64,000 bases of DNA from Streptomyces sp. 846.5 (GTDB lineage: Bacteria > Actinomycetota > Actinomycetes > Streptomycetales > Streptomycetaceae). Below the pieces are notes generated by a model, which was not told the origin of the DNA, searched no databases, and saw nothing but the letters and a program-made list of their open reading frames with translations. The stretch covers positions 372,001 through 436,000 of the forward strand of contig NZ_SOBN01000001.1 of NCBI RefSeq assembly GCF_004365705.1, in the 5' to 3' direction. A program made the translations under genes and the position numbers. Shown piece by piece: positions 15,776 to 24,576 of this stretch; position 1 is the stretch's first letter, and each line of letters starts with the position of its first letter.

Positions 15776-16752
15776 TGAAGATCTCCAGCACCTCATTCAT
15801 AGGCGCAACCGCACTGCTGCTGACGCTCACCGCGTTCACCACCGCATGCTCCGGTTCCGGACCGGCCCTCACCCACCGGGTGCTCGACCACGCCCAAGGC
15901 GCCGACCTGGCGGTGAGCAAAGCGAAGAACATCCTCGTTCCCGCGCACGGCGCGCTGCTCGGCCACTACTACGGCGCGGGGAGCATCGCCCAGACCGATG
16001 CCCGCATCGGCAGGAAGCCGGCCGTCCACCTCGTCTACTACAACTGGACGGACGACTGGGCGGCCTCCTCCACGACGCGCGCCGACTTCGCCGACGGCCG
16101 CATCCCGCTGGTCAACTGGGAGCCGTTCGACGTCGACTTCAACGACATCATCAGCGGAAAGCTGGACGCGACGATCCGGGCCCGCGCCGACGGCGCCAAG
16201 GCGCTGGGCAAGAAGTTCTTCCTGGACTTCGCGGCCGAGATGAACGAGGAGGAGGGCTGGGGCGGGCACGACCCGGCGAAGTACATCGCCGCCTACCGCC
16301 ACATCCACGACATCTTCGTCGCCCGCGGCACGACCAACGTCGTCTGGGCCTGGTGCCCGAACGTCACCGACAGCGCCGACGCCCCGTCGACGATGAGCTA
16401 CTACCCCGGCGACAGCTATGTCGACTGGACCGGGGTCGACGGCTACAACTGGGGGACCTCGGACCCGAACTTCGAGTGGCAGAGCTTCAAGGACCTCTTC
16501 GCCGACATCTACGCGAAGCTCGCCGCGAAGGGCAAGCCCATCATCATCGGGGAGATGGCCTCCGACGAGGCCGGCGGCAGCAAGGCGCAGTGGATCGACT
16601 CCATAGTCCCCACCCTGAAGTCCAGGTTCCCGCTGATCAAGGCGTTCGTCTGGTTCGACATCGACAAGGAACGGCACTGGCAGATCAACTCCTCGCCGTC
16701 GTCGCTCGCGTCCTACGCGCGCATGGCGAAGGACCCCTACCTCAATCCCTGA
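15775..16752 (+). CDS. GH26-like glycoside hydrolase lipoprotein (mannanase-type)
   Basis: This is a 325-residue predicted lipoprotein with a lipobox in TLTAFTTAC (Cys25). The barrel contains LGHYYGAG, VHLVYYNWTDDW, the acid/base region FLDFAAEMNEEEGWGGHDPA, NVVWAWCPN, DWTGVDGYNW and the nucleophile strand KPIIIGEMASDEAG, a pattern typical of GH26 (beta-1,4-mannanase and related glucanases). There is no additional binding module. The GTG start has almost no leader, consistent with leaderless translation. It follows the two-component pair by 43 bases and shares its promoter block with the chitosanase, so it is probably part of the same response. Its stop overlaps the convergent kinase gene by 11 bases. 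Confidence 0.82.
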   Translation: MKISSTSFIGATALLLTLTAFTTACSGSGPALTHRVLDHAQGADLAVSKAKNILVPAHGALLGHYYGAGSIAQTDARIGRKPAVHLVYYNWTDDWAASSTTRADFADGRIPLVNWEPFDVDFNDIISGKLDATIRARADGAKALGKKFFLDFAAEMNEEEGWGGHDPAKYIAAYRHIHDIFVARGTTNVVWAWCPNVTDSADAPSTMSYYPGDSYVDWTGVDGYNWGTSDPNFEWQSFKDLFADIYAKLAAKGKPIIIGEMASDEAGGSKAQWIDSIVPTLKSRFPLIKAFVWFDIDKERHWQINSSPSSLASYARMAKDPYLNP

Positions 16753-17788
16753 CCGGCACCAGGTCTCGCCGCAGCCGCACCGCCGCTGCGGCGAGGCCGT
16801 TGTCCGTCCCCGGGCGCAGCTCAAGGGCGGCGAGGGCGGCGCCGAGCAGCGGTGGGGCGGTGCTGACCACCGGGCGGGCCCAGGGCGCCTCGTCGGCCAG
16901 CCGTCGCTCGATCCGGGTGAGCAGGTGCGGGTGACGCGAGGCCAGGACGCTGCCGCCGAGGACCACCTCCGCGTCCTGGTCCCCGCTGTGGGTGGTCCCG
17001 CTGGGGTCGGTGGCTCCGCCCAGGTCGAGGCGGCGCAGGACGGTGAGGGCCATGGCGGCGACCTCGTCGGCCAGGCGGTCCACCAGTGCCCGGGCGGTCC
17101 GGTCGTCCTGGTCGCAGGCGGCGAACACGGCCGGGCAGAGTTCGCTCAGCCGCAGCGGGGCGATCTCGCCGCTGTGCAGGCCCGCGGTCGCCTCGGCTAC
17201 CTCGCTCACCCCGAAGTGGCTGGTCACAGCCTTGCGCAGCAGGGTCTGCGGGCCGCGCCCGTCCTCGTCCCTGACGGCGTGCCAGAGCGCGGCGGCGCCG
17301 ATGTCGACGCCGCCGCCCCAGTCGCCCGAGATGGGTCCCAGGGCCGGGAAGCCGGTCGTGGATCCGTCCGGGGCGACGCCGACGCAGTTGATCCCGGCGC
17401 CGCAGACCACGGCGACGCCCCAGGGCCGGCTGGCGCCCGCGCGCAGCACGGCGAAGGTGTCGTTGTCGACGCGTTGGACGGCGGCCCAGCCGCGGGCGGC
17501 GACGGCCCGGCGCAGGGCCTGGACCTCGTGCGGCAGGTCGGCCCCGGCGAGGAAGGCCGCTATGGCGTCCACCGTGATCCCGTGGCCGAGTCCGGCGGCG
17601 GTCAGGGCCCGGGCCCGGATCCCGGCCAGCAGGTCCATGGCCGTGTCGAGGCCGTCCGCCTGGGGGCGGAAGCCCAGACCCCGGGCCCGGCCCAGGACTG
17701 TGCCGTCCGTGCTGAACACGGCGACGTCGGTCTTGCTGTTGCCGCCGTCGACTGCCAGCAGCAGACCGTGTGCAGTTTGACGATCCAT
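16742..17788 (-). CDS. BadF/BadG-type sugar kinase (N-acetylglucosamine/glucosamine kinase-like)
   Basis: A 348-residue ASKHA-fold kinase. Phosphate-1 loop LLAVDGGNSKTDVAVF, the GVAVVCGAGINCVGV segment, SGDWGGGVDIGAAAL and the adenosine-loop VVLGGSVLAS are those of the BadF/BadG/BcrA/BcrD-like family, which includes eukaryotic-type GlcNAc kinase. It probably phosphorylates an imported amino sugar or oligosaccharide in the cytosol. ATG at 17788 overlaps the stop of the upstream GH4 gene by one base, and it is the last gene of the ABC uptake operon. In the csn operon of Streptomyces coelicolor a kinase occupies the same place, as I recall. The substrate is inferred only. Confidence 0.82.
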   Translation of the reverse strand: MDRQTAHGLLLAVDGGNSKTDVAVFSTDGTVLGRARGLGFRPQADGLDTAMDLLAGIRARALTAAGLGHGITVDAIAAFLAGADLPHEVQALRRAVAARGWAAVQRVDNDTFAVLRAGASRPWGVAVVCGAGINCVGVAPDGSTTGFPALGPISGDWGGGVDIGAAALWHAVRDEDGRGPQTLLRKAVTSHFGVSEVAEATAGLHSGEIAPLRLSELCPAVFAACDQDDRTARALVDRLADEVAAMALTVLRRLDLGGATDPSGTTHSGDQDAEVVLGGSVLASRHPHLLTRIERRLADEAPWARPVVSTAPPLLGAALAALELRPGTDNGLAAAAVRLRRDLVPVRD

Positions 17789-19035
17789 CAGGCCCACCGC
17801 AGGTGTGCGCGGTTGGCGGCGACGAGTTTGTGGGCGAGTTGCTCGGCCATGTCGATCTGGCCGATCAGCGGGTGCGCCAGCAGCGCGGTGGAGACACGCT
17901 CGACGCCGCCGCGCAGGGCGGCGCTCAGCGCCAGTTCCTCGTAGGCGCTGACATGGGCGATGAGTCCGGCGAACAGCGGGTCCACCGGGTCCACCGGGAG
18001 GGCGGTCGCACCGTGCGCGCCGACCCGGCTGGGGACCTCGATGACGGCGTCGTCGGACAGGAACGGCAGCGTGCCGTTGTTGCGGACGTTGGCGACCAGG
18101 GTGTCGCCGGTGTCGGCGGTGAGCGCGTGCACCAGTTGGAGGGCCGCCTCGGAGTAGTACGCGCCGCCGCGCTGGGTGAGCAGGGCGGGCAGCTGGTCCA
18201 GCGCGGGGTCGGCGTAGAGCCTCAGCAGTTCGCGTTCCATGCCGGCGACCTGCTCGGCCCGCGACGGTTCGACCAACTGCTCGGCCAGGACCTCGTCGTG
18301 GGCGTAGAAGTAGCGCAGGTAGTAGGAGGGGATCACGCCCAGGCGGCGGACCACGTCGATCGGCATGTGCAGCCGGTCGGCGAGGGCCTGGCCGTGGGAG
18401 GCGAGCAGCTGCGGCAGCACGTCCACGCCGTCCAGCCGTACCGAGCGCTCCCAGGTGAGGTGGTTCAGGCCGACGTGGTCCAGGGTGATCCGCTGGTGGT
18501 CGACGCCGAGCCAGTCGGCGAAGGTGCGCTGGAATCCGATGGCGACGTTGCACAGTCCCACCGCCTTGTGCCCGGCGTCGAGCAGGGCGCGGGTGACGAT
18601 GCCGACCGGGTTGGCGAAGTCGACGATCCAGGCCTCCGGCGCGAGCCTGGCGACGCGTTCGGCGATGTCCAGGACGACGGGGACGGTGCGCAGGGCCTTG
18701 GCCAGGCCGCCGGCGCCGGTGGTCTCCTGGCCGATGCAGCCGCACGCGTGCGGCAGGGTCTCGTCGATGTGGCGGGCGTCCTGGCCGCCGATGCGCAGTT
18801 GCAGCAGTACGGCGTCGGCGCCCTCGATGCCCCGGTCGGGGTCCGCGGTGGTGGTGATCTCGGCGGGGTGGCCCTGCCGGGCGAGGATCCGCCTGGCCAG
18901 CGGGGCGATGACGGCGAGCCGGTGCGAGTCGGGGTCGACCAGGGCGATCTCCCGGACCGGGAAGCCGAGCCGGGCGAAGCCGTCGACCAGTTCGGGCGTG
19001 TACGTCGATCCGCCGCCGACAACGGTGATCTTCAA
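17788..19035 (-). CDS. GH4-family glycosidase (6-phospho-beta-glucosidase-like)
   Basis: A 415-residue NAD- and metal-dependent glycosidase. The Rossmann motif ITVVGGGSTYTPELVDGF starts the protein; GAGGLAKALRTVPVVLDI, the metal-binding GLCNVAIGFQRTF and DHVGLNHLTWERSVRL follow as in GH4. The start is TTG at 19035, supported by AGGAG (19043-19047) seven bases upstream and by alignment of the Rossmann strand to the first residues. It overlaps the permease stop by four bases. GH4 enzymes often need a 6-phosphorylated substrate. Here no PTS is present, but a sugar kinase is encoded next, so kinase-then-cleavage is a reasonable scheme for imported oligosaccharide. Confidence 0.88.
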   Translation of the reverse strand: MKITVVGGGSTYTPELVDGFARLGFPVREIALVDPDSHRLAVIAPLARRILARQGHPAEITTTADPDRGIEGADAVLLQLRIGGQDARHIDETLPHACGCIGQETTGAGGLAKALRTVPVVLDIAERVARLAPEAWIVDFANPVGIVTRALLDAGHKAVGLCNVAIGFQRTFADWLGVDHQRITLDHVGLNHLTWERSVRLDGVDVLPQLLASHGQALADRLHMPIDVVRRLGVIPSYYLRYFYAHDEVLAEQLVEPSRAEQVAGMERELLRLYADPALDQLPALLTQRGGAYYSEAALQLVHALTADTGDTLVANVRNNGTLPFLSDDAVIEVPSRVGAHGATALPVDPVDPLFAGLIAHVSAYEELALSAALRGGVERVSTALLAHPLIGQIDMAEQLAHKLVAANRAHLRWA

Positions 19036-19931
19036 CCTTTGACTCCTGTCAGGGTGACGCCCTCGATGAAGGCTTTCTGGGCGAAGAGGAACACGAGGAT
19101 CACCGGCGCCATGGCGATGACGGTGGCCGCCATGGTCAGGTTCCAGTGCACCGCGTGGGAGGTCTTGAAGCTGGCCAGGCCGACGGCCAGGGTCCAGTGG
19201 GACGGTGTCTCGCCGGTGTAGATCAGCGGGCCGTAGTAGTCGTTCCAGGCGTTGAAGAAGGCGAAGAGGGCGACCGCCACGACGGCGGGGCGCATCATCG
19301 GCAGCACGACCCGGGTGAGGACCTTGAGTTCGCTGCAGCCGTCGACCCTGGCGGCGTTGAGGTAGTCCTCGGGGATGGTGAGCAGGAACTGGCGCAGCAG
19401 GAAGACGGAGAACGCGTCGCCGAACAGCGAGGGAATCACCAATGGCCAGATGGTGCCGGTCAGATGGAGCCGGGCCCACATCAGGTACATCGGGATGACC
19501 AGGACCTGCGGCGGCAGCATCATCATGGTGATGACGGCGAGGAAGGCCGTGTTGCGGCCCTTGAAGCGGAAGCGCGCCAGCGCGTAGGCGACGGGGATGC
19601 TGGAGAGCAGCATGGCCGCCGTGGCGGCGACCGCGTAGACCACCGTGTTCAGCAGCCAGGTGCCGAACGGGGCGGTCGAGAACACCGCGGTGTAGTTGGA
19701 CCACTGCCAGTGCCGGGGCCACAGTTGGGAGCTGAGCGACTGCTGGTCGGTCATCACCGAGGTCAGCAGGACGAAGACGATCGGCCCGATGAAGGCGCAG
19801 GCCAGGCCGACGGCGACGGCGTGCTGGGCGATCCAGACCAGGACCTTGCGGCGGCGGGCCCGGCTGCGGGCGGCCCGGTGCGGCGAGATGGCGCGGGCGG
19901 GCGCGGTGCGCGCCGGTGCTTGGGTCGTCAC
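19032..19931 (-). CDS. Carbohydrate ABC transporter permease (MalG type)
   Basis: A 299-residue inner-membrane permease with six predicted helices. A basic N-terminal tail precedes AVAVGLACAFIGPIVFVLLT. The cytoplasmic EAA loop is recognisable as YLNAARVDGCSELKVLTRVV before the fifth helix, and AFFNAWNDYYGPLIYTG is typical of CUT1 MalG-type subunits. GTG at 19931 overlaps the upstream permease stop by four bases and has AGGAG upstream. No ATP-binding subunit is encoded in this operon; in streptomycetes the shared ATPase MsiK supplies many such importers. Confidence 0.9.
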   Translation of the reverse strand: MTTQAPARTAPARAISPHRAARSRARRRKVLVWIAQHAVAVGLACAFIGPIVFVLLTSVMTDQQSLSSQLWPRHWQWSNYTAVFSTAPFGTWLLNTVVYAVAATAAMLLSSIPVAYALARFRFKGRNTAFLAVITMMMLPPQVLVIPMYLMWARLHLTGTIWPLVIPSLFGDAFSVFLLRQFLLTIPEDYLNAARVDGCSELKVLTRVVLPMMRPAVVAVALFAFFNAWNDYYGPLIYTGETPSHWTLAVGLASFKTSHAVHWNLTMAATVIAMAPVILVFLFAQKAFIEGVTLTGVKG

Positions 19932-20884
19932 AGCGGGGACTCCTGGGTGTGCTGGGGGTCGTATCCGGAGGCCCGTCGGAGCAGGACCAGGGTGCAGGCC
20001 ATCGCGACCACGAAGAGCACCACGGCCATGGCGCAGGCGTAGCCCGCGTGGAACTGGTTGAAGCCGGCGGTGTAGAGCTCCTCGGGGAAGGTCATCGTGG
20101 AGCCGTCGGGGTAGCCGGGGGCCGCCTGGATGCTGCCGTTGGCGACATTGGCGGCGACGACGGCCTGGGTGAAGTACTGCAGCGCCGCGATCACGCCGGT
20201 CACGCTCGCGAACAGGACGACCGGGGAGATCGCCGGCAGGGTGACGTAGCGGAACCGCTGCCAGGGGTTGGCGCCGTCCAGTTCGGCCGCCTCGTACTGC
20301 TCGGCGGGGACGTCGAGCAGCGCCGCCAGGAAGATGACCATCACCGTGCCGCTGCCCCACAGCGAGAGCAGGGTCAGCGCGGGCTTGGACCAGGTCGGCG
20401 AGTCGAACCAGAGCGGCCCCTGGATGCCGAACAGCCCCAGCAGGTGGTTCACCGGCCCCGAGGCCGGGTTGAACAGGCAGACGAAGGCGACCGTCGCGGC
20501 GACCGGCGGGGCCAGCGCGGGCAGGTAGAACAGGGTGCGGAAGAGGCCGGCGCCCGCCTTGAGGCGTGCGGTGACCATGGCCACGCCCAGGGCGAAGAGC
20601 ACCTGCGCCGGAACCATGATGACGACCAGCCAGCCGGTGTTGCGGACGGCCTGCCACAGCTGCGGGTCGGAGTCCAGCATGAAGCGGTAGTTGCGCAGCC
20701 CGACGAACTGGGCCGGGGAGAACATGTTGGAGTTGGTGAAGGACAGCCAGACCGTCATGGCCAGCGGATAGATGAGGAAGACGGCGAAGCCGACCAGTCC
20801 GGGAGAGAGGTAGAGGAGGACGCGGAGCCGGTTGCGGCGGCGCCTGGTGCGCAGCGCCGGCGCTACGAGGGGCAGTGTGGTCAT
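19928..20884 (-). CDS. Carbohydrate ABC transporter permease (MalF type)
   Basis: A 318-residue permease with six predicted membrane helices. YLSPGLVGFAVFLIYPLAMT is the characteristic first helix of CUT1 MalF-type subunits, and the EAA loop reads QYEAAELDGANPWQRFRYVT. It is followed directly (GTGA overlap) by the MalG-type partner and lies 13 bases after the binding-protein gene. The two permeases should form the membrane channel for the sugar delivered by the lipoprotein encoded upstream. Confidence 0.9.
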   Translation of the reverse strand: MTTLPLVAPALRTRRRRNRLRVLLYLSPGLVGFAVFLIYPLAMTVWLSFTNSNMFSPAQFVGLRNYRFMLDSDPQLWQAVRNTGWLVVIMVPAQVLFALGVAMVTARLKAGAGLFRTLFYLPALAPPVAATVAFVCLFNPASGPVNHLLGLFGIQGPLWFDSPTWSKPALTLLSLWGSGTVMVIFLAALLDVPAEQYEAAELDGANPWQRFRYVTLPAISPVVLFASVTGVIAALQYFTQAVVAANVANGSIQAAPGYPDGSTMTFPEELYTAGFNQFHAGYACAMAVVLFVVAMACTLVLLRRASGYDPQHTQESPL

Positions 20885-20897
20885 GGCCGGTGCCGTC

Positions 20898-22262
20898 TCA
20901 CTGTCCGAGGCTGAGCGCGGCGTTGTTCTGCTTGTCGACGGCTTTAAGGCCGGCCTGGAGGTCGGCGATCTGGCCGGTCTGCCACTTGGTGGCGAACAGG
21001 CCGTAGTTGGTCAGGTAGGCGCCGCCGTCGGCGCTGGCCGGGGTGGTGGAGGTGAGCGGGTTCTTGAACACCTCCAGGAAGGTGGCGAACTGGGGGTCCT
21101 TGGACAGCGTCAGCGACGGGGAGTCCAGTGCCGCGAGCGTGGTGGGGACGTTACCGATGGCGTCGGCGAGCGAGGTCACCGCGTCGGTGTCGGTGGTGAG
21201 GAACTTGACCAGCTTCCAGGCGGCGTCGGGGTGCTTGGCGCCGCGCGGGATGCCGATCACATTGCCGCCGACGTAGCCGGAGCCGTAGAGCTGGGGCTTG
21301 GTGTCGGCCGCCGGCATGGGGGCGGTGGCGTAGTCGACGGTCGACTTGTCGTTCTTGATGAAGGCGGTGCGCCACTCGCCGTCCACCATCATGGCGAGGT
21401 TGCCGGTCTCGAAGGAGTTCTGCGCCGAGAACTCGTCCGGCATGCCTGCTTTGAACTTGGCCAGTTTGGCCTCGCCGAACCAGTCGACCAGGTTCTTCTG
21501 CCAGGTCATCGCGGCCGCGAAGGCGGGGTCGGCGCCGACGTTGGAGGTGCCGTCCGCCTTGAGCCAGCTGCCGCCCCAGCTGGTGACCAGGTGCTCGGTG
21601 AGCATCTGGTAGGCCCCCAGGTAGGGCATGAACCCGGCGGTTTTGATGGATCCGTCGGCGTTGAAGGTGGTGAGTTTCTTGGCGTCCGCGGCCAGTTCGG
21701 TCATGGTCTTCGGCGGGGAGGTGATCCCGGCAGCCGCGAAGAGCTTCTTGTTGTAGTACAGCCCGAAGGTGTCGGCCAGCCAGGGCATGGTGCAGCGCTT
21801 GCCGCCGAACGCGGTGTACGACTGGACGGCCTTCGGGATCTGGCTCATGTCGACGTGGTCGGCCGCGATGTCCGCGGTGAGGTCCTCGAACGCGCCCGAG
21901 GAGCACCAGCCGCCGACGTTGTTCGCGTTGAAGGACGCGTCCACGTCCGGGGCGGTGCCGCCGCGGATGGCCTGGTTGACCTTGTCGTCGGTCTGCCCGG
22001 GGACGCTCTTGACGGTGATGTACGGGTACTTCTGGTGGAACTTCGCCAGCACCGCGTCGACCGAGGCGATCTCGTGGGGGGACGAGAAGCCGTGCCAGAA
22101 GGTGATGGTGACCGGGGTGGTGTCGTTGGCGCCGGTGTTCGCCTGGGTCGTGCCGCCACCGGCGCTGCAGGCGGTCGCGACCAGCACGCCTGCCGCGACA
22201 AGGGTCATGGCACAGGTGCCTCTGGTGCGTCGGGCAGTCGCTCTGCCCTGGGTTCCGAACAC
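20898..22262 (-). CDS. Extracellular sugar-binding lipoprotein of ABC importer (family 1)
   Basis: A 454-residue solute-binding protein. The lipobox LVAAGVLVATAC places the acylated cysteine at residue 32. VTITFWHGFSSPHEIASVDA, APDVDASFNANN and the closing MMVDGEWRTAFIKND are typical of CUT1 binding proteins. The GTG start at 22262 is supported by GGAGG (CCTCC on the plus strand at 22268-22272) five bases upstream. It is the first gene of a five-gene operon: binding protein, two permeases, GH4 glycosidase, kinase. Gene order matches the chitosan-oligosaccharide csnEFG-HK unit of S. coelicolor as I recall it, and a chitosanase lies 2.3 kb away. The ligand is inferred. Confidence 0.9.
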   Translation of the reverse strand: MFGTQGRATARRTRGTCAMTLVAAGVLVATACSAGGGTTQANTGANDTTPVTITFWHGFSSPHEIASVDAVLAKFHQKYPYITVKSVPGQTDDKVNQAIRGGTAPDVDASFNANNVGGWCSSGAFEDLTADIAADHVDMSQIPKAVQSYTAFGGKRCTMPWLADTFGLYYNKKLFAAAGITSPPKTMTELAADAKKLTTFNADGSIKTAGFMPYLGAYQMLTEHLVTSWGGSWLKADGTSNVGADPAFAAAMTWQKNLVDWFGEAKLAKFKAGMPDEFSAQNSFETGNLAMMVDGEWRTAFIKNDKSTVDYATAPMPAADTKPQLYGSGYVGGNVIGIPRGAKHPDAAWKLVKFLTTDTDAVTSLADAIGNVPTTLAALDSPSLTLSKDPQFATFLEVFKNPLTSTTPASADGGAYLTNYGLFATKWQTGQIADLQAGLKAVDKQNNAALSLGQ

Positions 22263-22282
22263 ATGGACCTCCGAAATGAATG

Positions 22283-22300
22283 TTGACCACTTATTGACCA
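22283..22300. promoter_or_regulatory. Candidate GntR operator in the divergent uptake/regulator promoter
   Basis: TTGACCA occurs twice with an 11-bp period (22283-22289 and 22294-22300), 20 bases before the binding-protein start. A second symmetric element, TCTGG-TGTGGT-CCAGA (22382-22397), lies just before the GntR start and resembles half of a DasR-type site. Both are plausible targets of the GntR regulator. Neither matches a consensus perfectly. Confidence 0.4.
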
Positions 22301-22419
22301 GTTGGCACATCCTGAGCCATGCTCTGGGCAACGTCAAGGGCCTCCGAGGCGCTCGGCCAGGACACAGACGGGGTAATCTCCTCTGGTGTGGTCCAGATGC
22401 GAGGGAGACTGGTAAGCGG

Positions 22420-23247
22420 ATGGTCAGCAACGAGAGCCACTGGCGGAAGCGGGAGCGGATCCGGGAGCACCTGCTCGACCTGGTCGAGGAGACCCGGGTC
22501 GGCGCGCCGATCCCCGGAGAGCGACAGTTGTGCGAGGAGCTCGAAGTGTCCCGTCCCACCCTGCGCTCGGTCGTCGACGACCTGGTACGGGACGGCCTGC
22601 TGGTCCGCGAGCACGGCCGTGGCGTGTTCGTGGCCAAGGCCAAGGTCGCCCAGCACCTCTCCCAGACCGCCGGGCACACCCTCGGCGTCGGCGGCGTGGA
22701 CGGCATCTGGACCAGCCGCACGGTGGACTTCCGCAGCGTCACCGCCGGGCCCAGGATCGGCCGCAGGCTCCAGGTCTCACCCGGCGAGCAGGTACTGCGG
22801 ATCACCCGCCTCCGGCTGGTGGACGGCGTCCCCATGTCGGTGGAGAACCTGAACGTCCCGCAGTCGCTGGTGCCCGGGCTGACCGCGCACGACCTGGAGG
22901 TCGAATCCTTCTACCGGCTGCTGGGAAGCAGGTTCGGCATCCTGCTCACCGACGCCTCGCAGATCATCGAACCCACCGTGGTCGACGAGGCGGAGGCGGA
23001 ACTGCTCGGCGTCCCGCTGCACGCCCCGGCACTGCTCTTCGAGCGGGAGACCCGGGACGCGGACGGCAGGGTCGTGGAGTTCACCCACTCCGTCTACCGG
23101 GGTGACCGCTACCGCATCTTCACCCAGCTCTCGCTCGCCGCCCGGCCCGACAACGGCCAGGTCCTCGGCGGCTCCTGGTCGGCCGCCTCGACCGTGCCCG
23201 GCGCGGACACCCTCGTGGTGGACCCGTACTGGACCGACAAGCAATAG
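22420..23247 (+). CDS. GntR-family (HutC/DasR-type) transcriptional regulator
   Basis: A 275-residue regulator. The N-terminal winged helix includes REHLLDLVEETRVGAPIPGE, RQLCEELEVSRPTLRSVVDD and LLVREHGRGVFVAKAK. The C-terminal UTRA ligand domain has VLRITRLRLVDGVPMSVENL and closes with FTHSVYRGDRYRIFTQLSL, closely resembling the tail of DasR (phosphorylated amino-sugar sensor). It is divergent from the sugar ABC operon, so it probably represses that operon and responds to a sugar phosphate. In the S. coelicolor csn operon the regulator is a ROK protein, so the GntR type here is a difference. Start ATG 22420 follows a GGGAG-like site. Confidence 0.9.
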   Translation: MVSNESHWRKRERIREHLLDLVEETRVGAPIPGERQLCEELEVSRPTLRSVVDDLVRDGLLVREHGRGVFVAKAKVAQHLSQTAGHTLGVGGVDGIWTSRTVDFRSVTAGPRIGRRLQVSPGEQVLRITRLRLVDGVPMSVENLNVPQSLVPGLTAHDLEVESFYRLLGSRFGILLTDASQIIEPTVVDEAEAELLGVPLHAPALLFERETRDADGRVVEFTHSVYRGDRYRIFTQLSLAARPDNGQVLGGSWSAASTVPGADTLVVDPYWTDKQ

Positions 23248-23272
23248 GCGGTCCCACCGCAGCAAGGCCCTA

Positions 23273-23297
23273 CGCGTCGGCCGGTCCGGCCGACGCG
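23273..23297 (+). terminator. Hairpin between GntR and GH18 genes
   Basis: An 11-bp perfect stem (23273-23283 with 23287-23297) around GTC follows the GntR stop by 25 bases. It can end GntR transcription. It is also only 31 bases before the GH18 start, so a role in the 5' leader is possible. Confidence 0.55.
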
Positions 23298-23328
23298 GCG
23301 ATCACACACGCCTCCGAAGGGATGGATC

Positions 23329-24435
23329 ATGCTCCGTCGCACCATCGTCATGGCCACCGCAGCCACCTGTGCGGTCGCCGCCGCCAGCGCCGCGGTCACC
23401 GTCGCCAACGCCGGGACCACCTCCGCGCACCGGACCGCAACGGCGTACCGCGCCGCGTCCACCACCTCCGGCGTCGCGCTGGAGACCTGGCTCTACGGCG
23501 GCTCCACCGGCGACAGCGAGTGCACCGCGGCGTCCGAGTACGCCGACAACCGGGTCCTGACCGGAGCGCTCAAGCCCGAGTACTGGAGCGTCACCAGCAA
23601 GGGCACGGTCACCCTGGAGACCGCCACCACCGGCACCTGCAACGGCTACAGCGCCGCCAATGTCGCCGACCTCAAGGCCCACTCCGCGTACCAGTACCCG
23701 ACCATCTCCGGCATGACCACCGCCGACGTCCACGCCCTGGTGAGCAGCGGCAGCAAGCGCAGCGCCGCCGTCTCCCAGCTCACCTCGCTCGTCGCCGGCG
23801 CCGGCCTCAGCGGGGTGGACGTCGACCTGGAGGACTACTGGTCCTGGAGCACCGCCGACTTCACCAACTACAAGACCTTCCTCGGCCAGCTCGCCACCTC
23901 CCTGCACGCCAAGGGCAAGAAGCTGCTGGTCGACGCCCCCGCGATGACCGCGGACGCCTCCTTCTACGACTACGCGGCGGTCAGCGCGGTGGGCGTGGAC
24001 GAGCTGGAGATCATGGCCTACGACGAGGAGTTCGACACCGCGTCCGGCGCCCGCTGCCTGCCGATCACCCCGTACGCCTGGCTCAAGCAGGTGACCACCT
24101 ACGCCCAGAGCAAGGTGACCGACCCCAACAAGCTGGTCATCGGGCTGCCCTCGTACGGCATCAGCGCGCCCGACCCCTGCGACCTCAACAACGCCACCGG
24201 CAACATCCAGTACAGCGACATGAAGAAGAGCCCCGGCTTCTCCACCGACCCGGCCACCGTCGCCGCCCGCCGCGACGCCTCCTCCGGCGAGATCCGCTGG
24301 GTCTCCGGCGGCACCCTGTACGACTACGTCGACAGCACCGCGCTCAACGCCAAGCTCGCGGTACTGAAGTCCCTCGGCGTCACCAAGGTCTCGGTCTGGT
24401 CCCTCGGCGGCGGCAACCCCTGGTTCACCGGCTGA
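23329..24435 (+). CDS. Secreted GH18 hydrolase (chitinase / endo-beta-N-acetylglucosaminidase type)
   Basis: A 368-residue exoenzyme with a signal peptide (about 1-33). The catalytic motif SGVDVDLEDYW supplies Asp164, Asp166 and acid Glu168. The later IMAYDEEFD, LVIGLPSYGIS and VSVWSLGGGNPW strands fit GH18 substrate-cleft positions. There is no binding module or repeat, unlike the chitinase at 9314, and the two GH18 proteins are not close. The gene is flanked by hairpins and so is probably monocistronic. Whether it cuts chitin or N-glycan chitobiose cores cannot be decided from sequence. Confidence 0.85.
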   Translation: MLRRTIVMATAATCAVAAASAAVTVANAGTTSAHRTATAYRAASTTSGVALETWLYGGSTGDSECTAASEYADNRVLTGALKPEYWSVTSKGTVTLETATTGTCNGYSAANVADLKAHSAYQYPTISGMTTADVHALVSSGSKRSAAVSQLTSLVAGAGLSGVDVDLEDYWSWSTADFTNYKTFLGQLATSLHAKGKKLLVDAPAMTADASFYDYAAVSAVGVDELEIMAYDEEFDTASGARCLPITPYAWLKQVTTYAQSKVTDPNKLVIGLPSYGISAPDPCDLNNATGNIQYSDMKKSPGFSTDPATVAARRDASSGEIRWVSGGTLYDYVDSTALNAKLAVLKSLGVTKVSVWSLGGGNPWFTG

Positions 24436-24442
24436 CCAAGCG

Positions 24443-24486
24443 AGAGGGGATCGCGCCTGCGGCCGGCCGTAGACGCGATCCCCTCT
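24443..24486 (+). terminator. Strong terminator after GH18 gene
   Basis: A 13-bp perfect stem (AGAGGGGATCGCG at 24443-24455 with CGCGATCCCCTCT at 24474-24486), with a further small GC-rich hairpin in the loop, lies eight bases after the stop codon. Confidence 0.85.
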
Positions 24487-24492
24487 TGTCCT

Positions 24493-24538
24493 GAACGCCT
24501 CATCATCCCCTCATGATCCGGACGGCATCCTGGAGCCG
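24493..24538 (+). promoter_or_regulatory. Shared promoter block with 11-bp direct repeats (chitosanase gene)
   Basis: CCTCATCATCC (24498-24508) and CCTCATGATCC (24509-24519) are tandem 11-bp repeats differing at one base, followed by GGCATCCTGGAGCCG. The block matches the GH26 promoter at 15730-15775 at 36 of 46 positions by eye. This suggests a common OmpR-type activator, most simply the regulator encoded at 13783. Confidence 0.65.
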
Positions 24539-24576
24539 CCGCTATCGTGCGGCAGGGACACCGGAGGACAAGTCAC

